A DNA stretch of 64,000 bases from Azospirillum sp. 412522 (GTDB taxonomy: Bacteria > Pseudomonadota > Alphaproteobacteria > Azospirillales > Azospirillaceae), in the NCBI RefSeq assembly GCF_019805165.1, contig NZ_RWIJ01000005.1, positions 62,001-126,000 on the forward strand, written 5' to 3'. Positions 26,706 through 35,274 of this stretch are shown piece by piece (the stretch's first letter is position 1; every line of letters starts with the position of its first letter). The notes under the pieces were generated by a model. The model was given only the letters and a program-made list of their open reading frames with translations. It was not told where the DNA came from and did not search any database. Position numbers and translations under genes: made by a program.

Positions 26706-27407
26706 TCAACGGCGCTCCACCAGCGAGCGAAGCTGACGCGCGGCGGAATGCGGTGTGGTGAGCACCGGTTCCGCCCGGCAGGCTGCGACCAGCGGGGCCG
26801 CCCGGGCCATGGAGAACTGGCCGAGGATTATCGCATCGACGGTCGGCATCGTGGCCGCCGCCTCGGCGATCAATTGGTCGTGCCTCGCTCCGTCACCGGC
26901 CTGCAGCGCTGCCAGCGCGCCGTCGGCCACCACGCTCACGACCTCGGGGCGGGTCTGGCCGCGGGCATCGGCGATGGCATTCATCTCCGCCGTGAGCGGC
27001 TCCCGGGAACCGGCGAAGGTGAGGAGCAGACCGATGCGGCCGGTGCTCCCGGCCGTCCGCAAGATGCTGAGCGCCTCCTCGAACGCGGCCTCGTTGGGAG
27101 CCACGACGGGAATGGAGAGGGACGCCTTCACGCGGTCGATGGCAGGACCGAACGCGGAACAGGTGAACATGAGCCCGGCCGCCGGGCCGCGCCCATCGTC
27201 GGCCCCGGCCGCGTAGTGCCCGAGCGTCAGAAAGCGGTCGATGATGGACGGCGCAATATGGCCGAGCGTGGCGAGATCGCTGGCCAACGAGTCATCGAGC
27301 AGATGGGTGACGCGCGCCTCCGGCCACACCGCACGCATGGCGGCCTCCGCGGGGCCGGGGGACTGGATCAGGGCACTGATCAGGGTGATGCGGGGGGATT
27401 GCGCCAC
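26706..27407 (-). CDS. Asp/Glu/hydantoin racemase-superfamily protein
   Basis: A cytoplasmic protein of 233 aa with the two-domain racemase layout. The first active-site cysteine region is GLMFTCSAFGPAIDRV; the second expected cysteine position reads AIILGQFSMARAA, where a Ser/Gln replaces the usual Cys. A true cofactor-independent two-base racemase is therefore unlikely, and a decarboxylase- or isomerase-like activity is possible. The start is GTG at 27407 with AGGAG 8 nt upstream; the frame stays open to 27515 without a better signal. It diverges from the SDR gene at 27563 across about 155 nt. Confidence 0.8.
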   Translation of the reverse strand: MAQSPRITLISALIQSPGPAEAAMRAVWPEARVTHLLDDSLASDLATLGHIAPSIIDRFLTLGHYAAGADDGRGPAAGLMFTCSAFGPAIDRVKASLSIPVVAPNEAAFEEALSILRTAGSTGRIGLLLTFAGSREPLTAEMNAIADARGQTRPEVVSVVADGALAALQAGDGARHDQLIAEAAATMPTVDAIILGQFSMARAAPLVAACRAEPVLTTPHSAARQLRSLVERR

Positions 27408-27562
27408 GGTATGATCTCCTGGAAGATGCGCTGGATCGACCGGCGGGGCGCTACGCGTTTCCCTCATGTCCACCGGATCCAACACCTTGTTTGGCGTGAC
27501 CCTAGGCGGTATCACCGACGTAAGGCAAGGATTGGGATGAATGCGGAAAGGGGATCGAGCCT

Positions 27563-28357
27563 ATGTTGAGACTGGACGGTAAGATCGCGATCGTCACCGG
27601 CTGCGGCTCCTACGCGCCGGGTTGGGGCAACGGCAAGGCGATCGCGGCGCTGTTCGCGCGGCAAGGGGCGACCGTCCTCGGTGTGGACATCGACGCCGGC
27701 GCCGCGGAGGAGACACGCCGGATCGTCGAGCAGGAAGGCAATACCCTCCACATCGCGGCCTGCGACGTGACCGATTCCGCCCAGGTGGACGCGCTGGTCG
27801 CCGGCTGCGTCGCCCGGTTCGGCCGGCTGGACATACTGGTCAACAACGTCGGCCGTTCGGAACCGGGCACGCCGGTCAGCATGGATGCGGAGACCTGGCG
27901 CCAGCAGTTGGACCTGAACCTCACCAGCGCCTACCTCACCAGCAAGGCGGCTCTGCCGGTGATGGCGGGGCAGGGCGGTGGTGCGGTGGTGAACATCTCG
28001 TCGGTGGCCGGCATGCGCTGGGTCGGCAAGGATCAGGTCGCGTATGCGGCGGCCAAGGCCGGGCTGATCCAGTTCAACAAGGTGACCGCCGTCGCCTTTG
28101 CACGCCAGGGAGTGCGGCTCAACTGCGTGGTTCCCGGCCTGATGCTCACGCCGCTCGTCCAGCGCCTGGCCGAGCGCTATGGTGCCGGAGACTATGAGGC
28201 GATGGTCGCCATGCGCCATGCGCAGGTGCCGATGGGTCGCATGGGCGATGCGTGGGACGTGGCACACGCCGCGCTGTTCCTCGCCTCGGACGAAGCCAGG
28301 TACATCACCGGAACGGAAATCGTGGTGGATGGTGGGCTGACAGCCTCCACCGGCTGA
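27563..28357 (+). CDS. Short-chain dehydrogenase/reductase
   Basis: NAD-type classical SDR, 264 aa. The glycine motif is expanded (TGCGSYAPGWGNGKAIAALF), followed by VDIDAG (Asp selecting NAD), NNVG, the catalytic Ser in VNISSVAGMRW, and YAAAKAG (Tyr-x3-Lys). The C-terminus TGTEIVVDGGL is standard. It may oxidise or reduce a hydroxysteroid (for example at C3, C7, C12 or C17); position cannot be predicted. It is single on the plus strand, convergent with the long HIP-degradation operon. Confidence 0.9.
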   Translation: MLRLDGKIAIVTGCGSYAPGWGNGKAIAALFARQGATVLGVDIDAGAAEETRRIVEQEGNTLHIAACDVTDSAQVDALVAGCVARFGRLDILVNNVGRSEPGTPVSMDAETWRQQLDLNLTSAYLTSKAALPVMAGQGGGAVVNISSVAGMRWVGKDQVAYAAAKAGLIQFNKVTAVAFARQGVRLNCVVPGLMLTPLVQRLAERYGAGDYEAMVAMRHAQVPMGRMGDAWDVAHAALFLASDEARYITGTEIVVDGGLTASTG

Positions 28358-28400
28358 ATTGCGGCGCTGGGCGCCCAGTCGATGTAGGGGGCGATGTCGG

Positions 28401-28844
28401 TCAGGGTGCAAGGACGGTGGGATCGCCCATGTGCATGGCCCATGTCACATCGCGCCGAATGATGCGCCAGCCTTCCGGCATACGCTTCCACCGGTCGACA
28501 TACTCCCCGTTGGTGTCGAAGAAGCGGGCCGCCTTGTCTCCGGCCCCCTGGTGACGCGCCTGCACATAGGCGCGGCTGCTCGCCTCATCGCCGCGGACCT
28601 CGATCACGATGCTGCCGAGCAGGTGCTGGCTTGGGCCGCAGGGGTCGAGGAACCGCTGGAGCAGGGCTCGCATGGCGTCGATACCGGCTTGTTCCCCAAG
28701 GCCGTAGTCGAAGGTCAGGTCGTTGGCGAAGACATCCCCCACCGCGCCCCAGTCCCGACCGTCGGCGATCCGGGCGAAGCGGTTCAACTGATGGGCAATG
28801 GCCCGCTCGTCGAGGAGGTCTTGAACGGTCACTGGGAGGGTCAC
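28401..28844 (-). CDS. SnoaL/NTF2-like protein at the end of the HIP operon
   Basis: A 147 aa SnoaL-like protein (VQDLLDERAIAHQLNRFARI, then FANDLTFDYGLGEQ, and RMPEGWRIIRRDVTWAMHM). Its ATG overlaps the fadD3 stop by 4 nt, so it is translationally coupled and is the last gene of the long minus-strand series. The catalytic Tyr/Asp spacing of ketosteroid isomerase is not obvious. It may be a dehydratase or isomerase on a side-chain or ring intermediate; no specific role is known to me. Confidence 0.85.
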   Translation of the reverse strand: MTLPVTVQDLLDERAIAHQLNRFARIADGRDWGAVGDVFANDLTFDYGLGEQAGIDAMRALLQRFLDPCGPSQHLLGSIVIEVRGDEASSRAYVQARHQGAGDKAARFFDTNGEYVDRWKRMPEGWRIIRRDVTWAMHMGDPTVLAP

Positions 28845-30424
28845 GGTGCGCCAGCCGTGATCCCGGGCTGAGACTGCCGGTCTTTCAGCTCGGCGCGGAG
28901 CACTTTCCCGGCGGCGTTCTTCGGCAGGCTGTCGAGAAACTCGATCGCCCGGGGCACCTTGTAGTTGGCCATGGTTCCACGCGCCCAGGCGATGATCTCT
29001 TCGGCGTCCGCGCTCAGTCCCGGGCGGAGCACCAGGAAGGCCTTGCCGACTTCACCCATCCGTTCGTCCGCCATGCCGACCACGGCCGCCATTTCGACCT
29101 TCGGATGCTCGCACAGCAGTTTTTCGATTTCCGCCGGATAGCAGTTGAAGCCACCGGTGATGTACATGTCCTTCTTCCGGTCGGTGATCCGCAGGTAGCC
29201 GTCCTCGTCCAGTACCCCGACATCGCCGGTGTGCAGCCAGCCCTCCGCGTCGATCGCCTCCGCGGTGGCGGCCGGATCGTCGAGATAGCCGCGCATGACG
29301 CCGAAGCCGCGCACCAGGATCTCGCCGGCCTCGCCTGTCGGGACGGCATGACCCTGGTCGTCCACGCATTTCAGCTCCAGCCCGTCCAGCGCCTTGCCGC
29401 AGGTGTGGGAGATCCGCTCCACCTGGTCGCCGACTCGGCACATCGCGATGACGCCGCACTCGGTCATGCCGTAACCGGTCAGGACGGTTTCGAATCCCAG
29501 TTCCGAGCGCATCCGCTCGATCAGGATGGGCGGAACCGTCGCCGCTCCGGTCACGGCCACGCGCAAGGAGGAGCGGCCCGGCGCCACGCCATTGCGCTCG
29601 GCCAACAGCGACTGGTAGATGGTCGGTGGACCCGGCAGGAAGGTGACGCCGTCCTCCACGACGCGGCGCAGCACCTCGGCCGTGTCGAACACGCGCAGCG
29701 GCAGGATGGTGGCGCCGGCCAGCAGGCAGGCCAGCCAGCCGGCCTTGTAGCCGAAGGTGTGGAAGAACGGGTTGACGACCAGGTAGCGGTCGCCCTCGCG
29801 CAGATCGACGGTGTCGGCCCACACCTGGAACAGCCGGAGCACCTGTCCATGGCTGCTGATCACACCTTTCGGTGCCCCGGTGGTTCCCGAGGTGAACAGA
29901 AGGTCGGAGGGGTCGTCGGGGCCGACCGCGGCCATGCGCACGTCGATCCGCGGGTCCTCCGGCCCTTGGCCTTTTGCGAGGAACATCGTCCAGCCGCCGG
30001 TGCCCGGATCGTCGAACAGCACGGTCCGGGCGAGGTCCGGCAGTTCCTCCGCGGCGAGCAGGGCAGGATAGTCGGTGCCGAGAAACTGGCCGACCATCAA
30101 CAGCATGCGGGCGCGGGATCGCCGCAGGATGTCGGCCGCCTCCTTGCCCTTCAGGCGTGTGTTCAACGGGGTGATGACGGCGCCCACCGACTGGGCGCCC
30201 AGGGCGGCAACGATCCATTCGCTCTGGTTGGGCGCCCAGATCGCGACCACGTCGCCCTTGCGCAGGCCGTAGGCGAGGAAGGCCGAGGCCGCGATCCGCA
30301 CCTGCCGGTACAGATCGGCGAAACTCCAGCTGCGCCCGTTCTCGATCAGGGCGGGAGCGTCGGGACGGCGGGCCGCGGCCATGGCGGCGGCTGCCGGAAG
30401 ATTGGGGGGCAGAGGGCAGGTCAC
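28841..30424 (-). CDS. fadD3: Acyl-CoA synthetase, FadD3-like (HIP-CoA ligase)
   Basis: AMP-forming ligase of 527 aa expected to activate the C/D-ring propionate left after ring A/B cleavage (HIP) to its CoA ester, the entry step of C/D-ring degradation. It shows the P-loop LLFTSGTTGAPKG (about 174-186), GYGMTECG, GWLHTGDVGVLDEDGYLRI and a C-terminal GKVLR lysine motif (KNAAGKVLRAEL). Assignment rests on its being immediately next to fadE30, as in the mycobacterial KstR2 regulon, and on overall resemblance to FadD3. It overlaps fadE30 by 4 nt. Confidence 0.87.
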   Translation of the reverse strand: MTCPLPPNLPAAAAMAAARRPDAPALIENGRSWSFADLYRQVRIAASAFLAYGLRKGDVVAIWAPNQSEWIVAALGAQSVGAVITPLNTRLKGKEAADILRRSRARMLLMVGQFLGTDYPALLAAEELPDLARTVLFDDPGTGGWTMFLAKGQGPEDPRIDVRMAAVGPDDPSDLLFTSGTTGAPKGVISSHGQVLRLFQVWADTVDLREGDRYLVVNPFFHTFGYKAGWLACLLAGATILPLRVFDTAEVLRRVVEDGVTFLPGPPTIYQSLLAERNGVAPGRSSLRVAVTGAATVPPILIERMRSELGFETVLTGYGMTECGVIAMCRVGDQVERISHTCGKALDGLELKCVDDQGHAVPTGEAGEILVRGFGVMRGYLDDPAATAEAIDAEGWLHTGDVGVLDEDGYLRITDRKKDMYITGGFNCYPAEIEKLLCEHPKVEMAAVVGMADERMGEVGKAFLVLRPGLSADAEEIIAWARGTMANYKVPRAIEFLDSLPKNAAGKVLRAELKDRQSQPGITAGAP

Positions 30425-31593
30425 CGGCCGCGAGCCTCGCGCGGAAGGCCAAGGCCGCGTTCCGCGATGATGTTGCGCTGGATTTGATTGGTGCCGGCGT
30501 AGATCGTGTCCGCGCGCGACATCAGGAACATGTTGGTGAGCGGCGGGAAACGATCGGCGCTCACGCCGGTCTGCGCGGTTGGTCCGATGATGTCCATCGC
30601 CAGTTCGCCCAGGTCACGGTGCCAGGTGGACCAGTAGAGCTTGTAGGTATAGGCCTCCGGGCTCAGCTGGCCGGATTCGGCATTCGCCAGCATGCGCAAG
30701 GCGTTGTAGCGCATGATCTTCAAACCGATGTGGGCCTGGGCCAGCCGCTGCCGGATCAGCGGGTCGGCGGCCTTGCCGTTCGCCTTGGCGGTGGCGATCA
30801 ACTCGTCCAGCTCGGTACGGAAGTGCATCTGCTGGGCCAGTGTGGACACGCCACGCTCGAACCCCAGCAAGCCCATCGCGACCTTCCAGCCCTGGCCCTC
30901 CTCGCCGACGAGATCGCAGGCCTTGGCCACGGCCCCGTCGAAGAACACCTCGCTGAACTCGGACTCGCCGGTGATCTGCCGGATCGGCCGTACGGTGACG
31001 CCCGGCTGGTGCATATCCACCAGCAGGAACGACAGCCCCTTCGATCCCGCCGATCCCGCCTCGGTCCGGCACAGGACGAAGCACCAGTCGGCGATCGAGC
31101 CCATGGAGGTCCAGATCTTCTGGCCGTCGATGAGGTAACGATCGCCGTCGCGGCGCGCCTTGGTGCGCACGTTGGAGAGGTCCGAGCCGGCATTGGGTTC
31201 GGAATAGCCCTGGCACCAGATGCTGCGGCCGCCGGCGATGTCCGGCAGGAACCGCTGCTTCTGCTCCTCGCTCCCGAAGGCCAGCAGGGTCGGACCCGCG
31301 AGCTCGATGCCGATATGGCCGATACGGGCCGGCGCGCCGGCGCGCGCATACTCCTCGGCGAAGACGACCTGCTCGGCGATGGTGGCGTCACGCCCGCCGA
31401 AGGCTTGGGGCCAGCCGATGCAGCTCCAGCGCGCCGCACCGAGCCGCTCCTCCCATTCGCGGCGGCGCTCGATCGCATCCACATGGTTATGCAGACCGCG
31501 CAGATCCTTGAACGGGCCGGACAGTTGCTCTTCCAGCCAGGCGGCAGCCTCGGCGCGGAAGGATTCCAATTCGGGGGCGAAGGCCAGAGTCAT
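30421..31593 (-). CDS. fadE30: Acyl-CoA dehydrogenase FadE30-like
   Basis: FAD-dependent dehydrogenase of 390 aa that in mycobacteria forms the alpha-beta double bond in the propionyl chain of 5-hydroxy-HIP-CoA. Several stretches coincide with recalled M. tuberculosis FadE30: GWP...GGR, CQGYSEPNAGSDL, the FERGVSTLAQQ stretch, ELAMDIIG, and the closing NIIAERGLGLPRE. ATG at 31593 (MTLAFAPELESF) begins the domain. Electrons should pass to the etfBA product. It overlaps fadD3 and follows the thiolase gene by 8 nt. Confidence 0.9.
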   Translation of the reverse strand: MTLAFAPELESFRAEAAAWLEEQLSGPFKDLRGLHNHVDAIERRREWEERLGAARWSCIGWPQAFGGRDATIAEQVVFAEEYARAGAPARIGHIGIELAGPTLLAFGSEEQKQRFLPDIAGGRSIWCQGYSEPNAGSDLSNVRTKARRDGDRYLIDGQKIWTSMGSIADWCFVLCRTEAGSAGSKGLSFLLVDMHQPGVTVRPIRQITGESEFSEVFFDGAVAKACDLVGEEGQGWKVAMGLLGFERGVSTLAQQMHFRTELDELIATAKANGKAADPLIRQRLAQAHIGLKIMRYNALRMLANAESGQLSPEAYTYKLYWSTWHRDLGELAMDIIGPTAQTGVSADRFPPLTNMFLMSRADTIYAGTNQIQRNIIAERGLGLPREARGR

Positions 31594-31601
31594 GGCGAGC
31601 C

Positions 31602-32804
31602 TCAGTAGATTTCGAACAGCCCGGCGGCACCCATGCCACCGCCAATGCACATGGTGACGACTCCATACCGGGCTCCCCGCCGCCGGCCTTCCAACAGGAT
31701 GTGGGCGCTCATGCGGGCTCCGCTCATGCCGAACGGGTGACCGACGGCGATGGCACCGCCGTCCACGTTCAGCTTCTCATCGTCGATGCCGAGCCGGTCA
31801 CGGCAGTAGAGCGCCTGCGATGCGAAGGCCTCGTTCAGTTCCCACAGATCGATGTCATCCGCCTTCAGCCCGTTGCGCTCCAGCAGCTTCGGCACGGCGA
31901 AGACCGGGCCGATCCCCATCTCCTCGGGTGCGCAGCCGGCGACGGCGAGGCCGCGATAGGCGCCCAGCGGCGTCAGGCCCAGCCGGGTCGCCGTCTTCGC
32001 CTCCATGACCAGCACGGCCGCGGCGCCGTCCGACAACTGCGAGGCGTTGCCCGCGGTGATGTGACGCCCTTCCTTCACAAGCGCGCCGTCCTTGTAGATG
32101 GGGGCGAGCTTGGCAAGCCCTTCCAACGTGGTGTCGGCCCGCGCGCCCTCGTCGCGGGTCAGCGTCACCTCCTCGTAGGTGGTCTCGTTGGTCTCCTTGT
32201 TCAGCACGGCCTTGCGGGTGGTGAGCGGTGCCAGTTCGGCATCGAACCGGCCGGCGGCGTGGGCCGCGGCGGTGCGCAGATGGCTGCGGACGCTGAACTG
32301 GTCCTGCGCCTCGCGCGAGATGCCGTAGCGCTCGGCCACCACCTCGGCCGTCTCGATCATCGGAATCCACATGTGCGGCATGTGATCGAGAACGGACTGC
32401 GAGCGCGCCCGATAGGTGCTCTTGTGTTTGGTCTGGGTCAGGCTGATGTTCTCGACGCCGCCGGCCACCACCACGTCCATGCCATCGACGATGATCTGCT
32501 TGGCGGCCGTGGCGATCGCCATCAGGCCGGATCCGCATTGGCGGTCCAGACTCATGCCGGCGACGCTCTGCGGCAGGCCGGCGGATGCCACGGTGAGGCG
32601 GCCGATGTTGTAGCTCTGGTTGCCCTGCTGCGAGGCGCAGCCGATGATCAGATCCTCGACCATGGCCGGGTCGATCCCGGCCCGGCGGACCACCTCGGCG
32701 GCCACATGGCCTGACAGGGCGGCGGCATCGGTGTCGTTGTAGGCGCCGCGGTAGGCCTTGCCGATGGGGGTACGGGCGACGGAGACGATGACGGCTTCAC
32801 GCAT
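31602..32804 (-). CDS. Acetyl-CoA acetyltransferase-type thiolase
   Basis: A full-length thiolase of 400 aa. The nucleophilic cysteine is in DRQCGSG, the [11 protein letters not shown]is motif and the C-terminal MCIGGGMG cysteine motif are intact. It is a different branch from the FadA6-like thiolase at 36847 and from the side-chain thiolase FadA5. A likely task is thiolytic removal of acetyl-CoA in beta-oxidation of the propionyl side chain or of the opened ring. It lies 12 nt after the MaoC gene. Confidence 0.92.
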   Translation of the reverse strand: MREAVIVSVARTPIGKAYRGAYNDTDAAALSGHVAAEVVRRAGIDPAMVEDLIIGCASQQGNQSYNIGRLTVASAGLPQSVAGMSLDRQCGSGLMAIATAAKQIIVDGMDVVVAGGVENISLTQTKHKSTYRARSQSVLDHMPHMWIPMIETAEVVAERYGISREAQDQFSVRSHLRTAAAHAAGRFDAELAPLTTRKAVLNKETNETTYEEVTLTRDEGARADTTLEGLAKLAPIYKDGALVKEGRHITAGNASQLSDGAAAVLVMEAKTATRLGLTPLGAYRGLAVAGCAPEEMGIGPVFAVPKLLERNGLKADDIDLWELNEAFASQALYCRDRLGIDDEKLNVDGGAIAVGHPFGMSGARMSAHILLEGRRRGARYGVVTMCIGGGMGAAGLFEIY

Positions 32805-32816
32805 GGGAGCGGCCCT

Positions 32817-33275
32817 TCAGAGGAAGTAGCGGGAAACGGTGTTGGCGACGCAGGCAGGCTTGTCATGCCCGTCGATCTCGACGGTCACGCGGACGGTCGA
32901 CTGGATGGCACCCCCCTTGACCTCCTCGACCTTGACGATCTCGCCGCGGCCGCGGATACGGGCGCCCACCGGCACCGGGGCGACGAAGCGCAGGCGGTCC
33001 AGCCCGACATTGACGCCCGAGGAGAAGCTGCGGATCGTCAGGATCTGCGGCAGGAACAGGTTGACCAGGCTCAGCGTCAGATAGCCGTGCGCGATGGTCG
33101 TGCCGAAGGGGCCGTCCTTGGCGCGGACTGGATCGACGTGGATCCATTGATCGTCGCCGGTGACGCGGGCGAAGGCATCGATACGGTCCTGATCGATGGA
33201 CAGCCAGTCGCTGGCGCCGAGGTCGGTGCCTTCCTTGCCCAGGAGATCGCGGGGAGTGTCGAAAGTAACCGGCAC
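32817..33275 (-). CDS. MaoC-type hydratase/dehydratase
   Basis: A single hot-dog protein of 152 aa with the hydratase-2 catalytic pattern: Asp and His in FARVTGDDQWIHVDPVRA, and FGTTIAHGYLTLSL. It should hydrate an enoyl-CoA, plausibly the product of FadE30. The start is GTG at 33275, two nucleotides after the ipdF stop, with GAGGG 8 nt upstream. The frame runs open far upstream over ipdF, but that part is a shadow. Confidence 0.88.
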   Translation of the reverse strand: MPVTFDTPRDLLGKEGTDLGASDWLSIDQDRIDAFARVTGDDQWIHVDPVRAKDGPFGTTIAHGYLTLSLVNLFLPQILTIRSFSSGVNVGLDRLRFVAPVPVGARIRGRGEIVKVEEVKGGAIQSTVRVTVEIDGHDKPACVANTVSRYFL

Positions 33276-33277
33276 CG

Positions 33278-34057
33278 TCAGGCCCTCTGGCTCGATACGG
33301 AGAGGACCTCGCCCGTCATGTAGGACGACAGGTCCGAGGCCAGGAAGACCATCACGTTGGCGACCTCCCACACCTCGGCCGGACGGCCGAACGCCTCCTG
33401 GGCGGCCAGACGCTCCAGCGCCTCCTGCGAGGTCACCTTGGCGAGGAACGGGTGCATGGCGATCGACGGCGCGACGGCGTTGATGCGCACGCCGTGTCGC
33501 GCCGCCTCGATCGCCGCGCAGCGGGTGAAGGCCATCACGCCGGCCTTGGCGGCGGCATAATGCGCCTGCCCCGCCTGGGCACGCCATCCGAGGACCGAGG
33601 CGTTGTTGACGACGGCGCCCGTACCCTGGGCGTACATGCCCGGCAGGAAGGCGCGGCACATGCGCAGGACGCTCGTCAGCGTGACGTCGATGACACGCCC
33701 CCACTGCTCGTCCGTCATCTCGACCACCGACACCTCGCCGCCCAGGCCGGCGTTGTTGATCAGGATGTCGACGCCGCCGAAGGCGGCCTCGGCCGCGTTG
33801 CGCAGTGCCTGGACCTCGTTCTCCTTCGTCACGTCGCACACGAAGGTGGCGGGGCGCCGGCCGGTTTCGGCCTCAAGCCGGTCCGCCGCCTCGCCCAGGC
33901 GCCGTTCGTGGAAGTCGCTGATCAGCAGGCGGGCGCCTTCCTCAGCCGCGCGCTTGGCGACGGAAAAGCCGATGCCGGTGCCAGCGGCGGCGGTGATGAC
34001 GACCGACTTGTCGCGCAGCAGGTCGCGGGCCGGCGGGTAGAGGGGGGTCAGGCTCAT
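33278..34057 (-). CDS. ipdF: IpdF-like short-chain dehydrogenase
   Basis: NAD-dependent SDR of 259 aa. It matches recalled M. tuberculosis IpdF along its length, including VVITAAAGTGIGFSVAKRA, ISDFHERRLGEAADRL, the VVNNASVLGWRAQ block with HYAAAKAGVMAFTRC, and SSYMTGEVLSVS. IpdF oxidises the 5-hydroxyl of the HIP-derived CoA ester. Catalytic Ser/Tyr/Lys are present (Tyr in HYAAAK). It is followed directly by the MaoC gene, and preceded by an acyl-CoA dehydrogenase with a 64-nt gap holding short tandem repeats. Confidence 0.92.
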   Translation of the reverse strand: MSLTPLYPPARDLLRDKSVVITAAAGTGIGFSVAKRAAEEGARLLISDFHERRLGEAADRLEAETGRRPATFVCDVTKENEVQALRNAAEAAFGGVDILINNAGLGGEVSVVEMTDEQWGRVIDVTLTSVLRMCRAFLPGMYAQGTGAVVNNASVLGWRAQAGQAHYAAAKAGVMAFTRCAAIEAARHGVRINAVAPSIAMHPFLAKVTSQEALERLAAQEAFGRPAEVWEVANVMVFLASDLSSYMTGEVLSVSSQRA

Positions 34058-34087
34058 GACGGTCTTTCCTTGCGTGGCGGTGGCCGG

Positions 34088-34138
34088 GGCCGATCAAATC
34101 AGGTCAATCGATCCAGGCCGATCAACCCAGGCCGATCA
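34088..34138. repeat. 14-bp tandem repeat across the end of an acyl-CoA dehydrogenase gene
   Basis: Three 14-bp units (34097-34110, 34111-34124, 34125-34138; the last two read A(T/C)CCAGGCCGATCA) and a 9-nt partial copy lie in tandem. They include the last codons and stop of the acyl-CoA dehydrogenase gene and most of the gap to ipdF. Slippage here would change the protein end and the spacing. Confidence 0.7.
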
Positions 34139-35264
34139 GTCGGGCGACCCGTTCACGGTGATGGGCGGCGTCGCCGAACCAGGTCGAGCTCGACCAGGCG
34201 CGCTTGAAATACAGGTGGGCGTGGTGTTCCCAGGTGAAGCCGATGCCGCCATGCAGCTGGATCGCCTCGCCGGCGCACATCCGATAGGCGTCCGTGCACC
34301 AGCTGCGCGCCACGGATCCGGCTTCGAACACCGCATCGCCGCCCTGGTCGATGGCAACAGCGGCGTAGAGCGCCGCTGAGCGGGCGGCCTCGACCGCAAC
34401 CATCATGTCGGCCAACTCGTGCTTCACCGCCTGGAAGGAGCCGATGAGACGGCCGAACTGAACGCGCTGCTGAGCGTATTCGACGGTGGTGGACAGGCAG
34501 AACGCCGCACCGCCGGTCTGCTCCGCCGCCAACAGGCCGGCGGCGATGGCCAGGGTGCGCTCCAGGGCCTGTCCGGCGGTATTCGGCGCGCCGAGGATCG
34601 CGTCCTCTTCCACCGTCACGTCGCGGAACAGCAGACGCGCGAAGGGGCGGGTGGGGTCCAGGCCGGGCAGCCGCTCGACCGTGAGGCCGGGCGTGCCCGC
34701 CGGCAGTACGACGATGCTGATCGCCTCGTCGCCCACCGAGCCGGGAGCGCGGGCGGCGACGAGGAGCAGGTCGGCCACATGGGCGAACGGCACGAAGCCG
34801 GCTTCCCCGGTCAGCTGCCAGCCGGCGCCGCTGCGCTTCAGCACCGCGGTGATGCCGTCGGGCGAAGGCCGCCCGTCCGAACCGGTGATCGCCACCGTCG
34901 CCTTGGTCGAGCCGTCGGCGAGCGCAGGCAGCAGAGCGTCCCGTTGCGCCATGGTGCCGGCGCTCAGGATCGTCTGGACGGCAAGGACGGCGGTCTCGAA
35001 GAAGGGGATTACCGCCAGCCGGGCGCCGAGCTCCTCTAGCACCAGGGCCATCTCCACGGCGCCGAAGCCGGTGCCGCCTTGCGCCTCCGGCACCATCAGG
35101 CCGGTATAGCCCATCTCCACGGCGAGTGCGTTCCAGAGCGCCGCGTCCCAGCCGTCTGGCGAGGCGATGGCCGCACGGAGCTGTTCCAGCCCGGCCTCCT
35201 TGGCGAGGACCGCCCGCACGCTCTCCCGGATGGCTCGCTGGTCGTCGGTCAGGGCGAACTGCAT
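34122..35264 (-). CDS. Acyl-CoA dehydrogenase (C/D-ring pathway)
   Basis: A FadE-type flavoprotein of 380 aa: N-terminal helical domain (FALTDDQRAIRESVRAVLAK), middle domain with GEAGFVPFAHVADLLLVAAR, and C-terminal QRVQFGRLIGSFQAVKHELA and EAIQLHGGIGFTWEHHAHLY. It resembles the mycobacterial heteromeric FadE subunits, so it may pair with the 351 aa subunit at 37991. ATG at 35264 has GAGGAG 6 nt upstream. The precise substrate is unknown; desaturation of a ring-opened CoA ester is likely from the operon. Confidence 0.88.
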   Translation of the reverse strand: MQFALTDDQRAIRESVRAVLAKEAGLEQLRAAIASPDGWDAALWNALAVEMGYTGLMVPEAQGGTGFGAVEMALVLEELGARLAVIPFFETAVLAVQTILSAGTMAQRDALLPALADGSTKATVAITGSDGRPSPDGITAVLKRSGAGWQLTGEAGFVPFAHVADLLLVAARAPGSVGDEAISIVVLPAGTPGLTVERLPGLDPTRPFARLLFRDVTVEEDAILGAPNTAGQALERTLAIAAGLLAAEQTGGAAFCLSTTVEYAQQRVQFGRLIGSFQAVKHELADMMVAVEAARSAALYAAVAIDQGGDAVFEAGSVARSWCTDAYRMCAGEAIQLHGGIGFTWEHHAHLYFKRAWSSSTWFGDAAHHRERVARLIGLG

Positions 35265-35274
35265 GGCCAACTCC

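Noticed and set aside
27428..27456. A further GCGCT...TACGC pair upstream of the SDR at 27563
   Set aside because: The half-site distance is 24 rather than 23 bp and the surroundings are GC-rich; the match is likely fortuitous.
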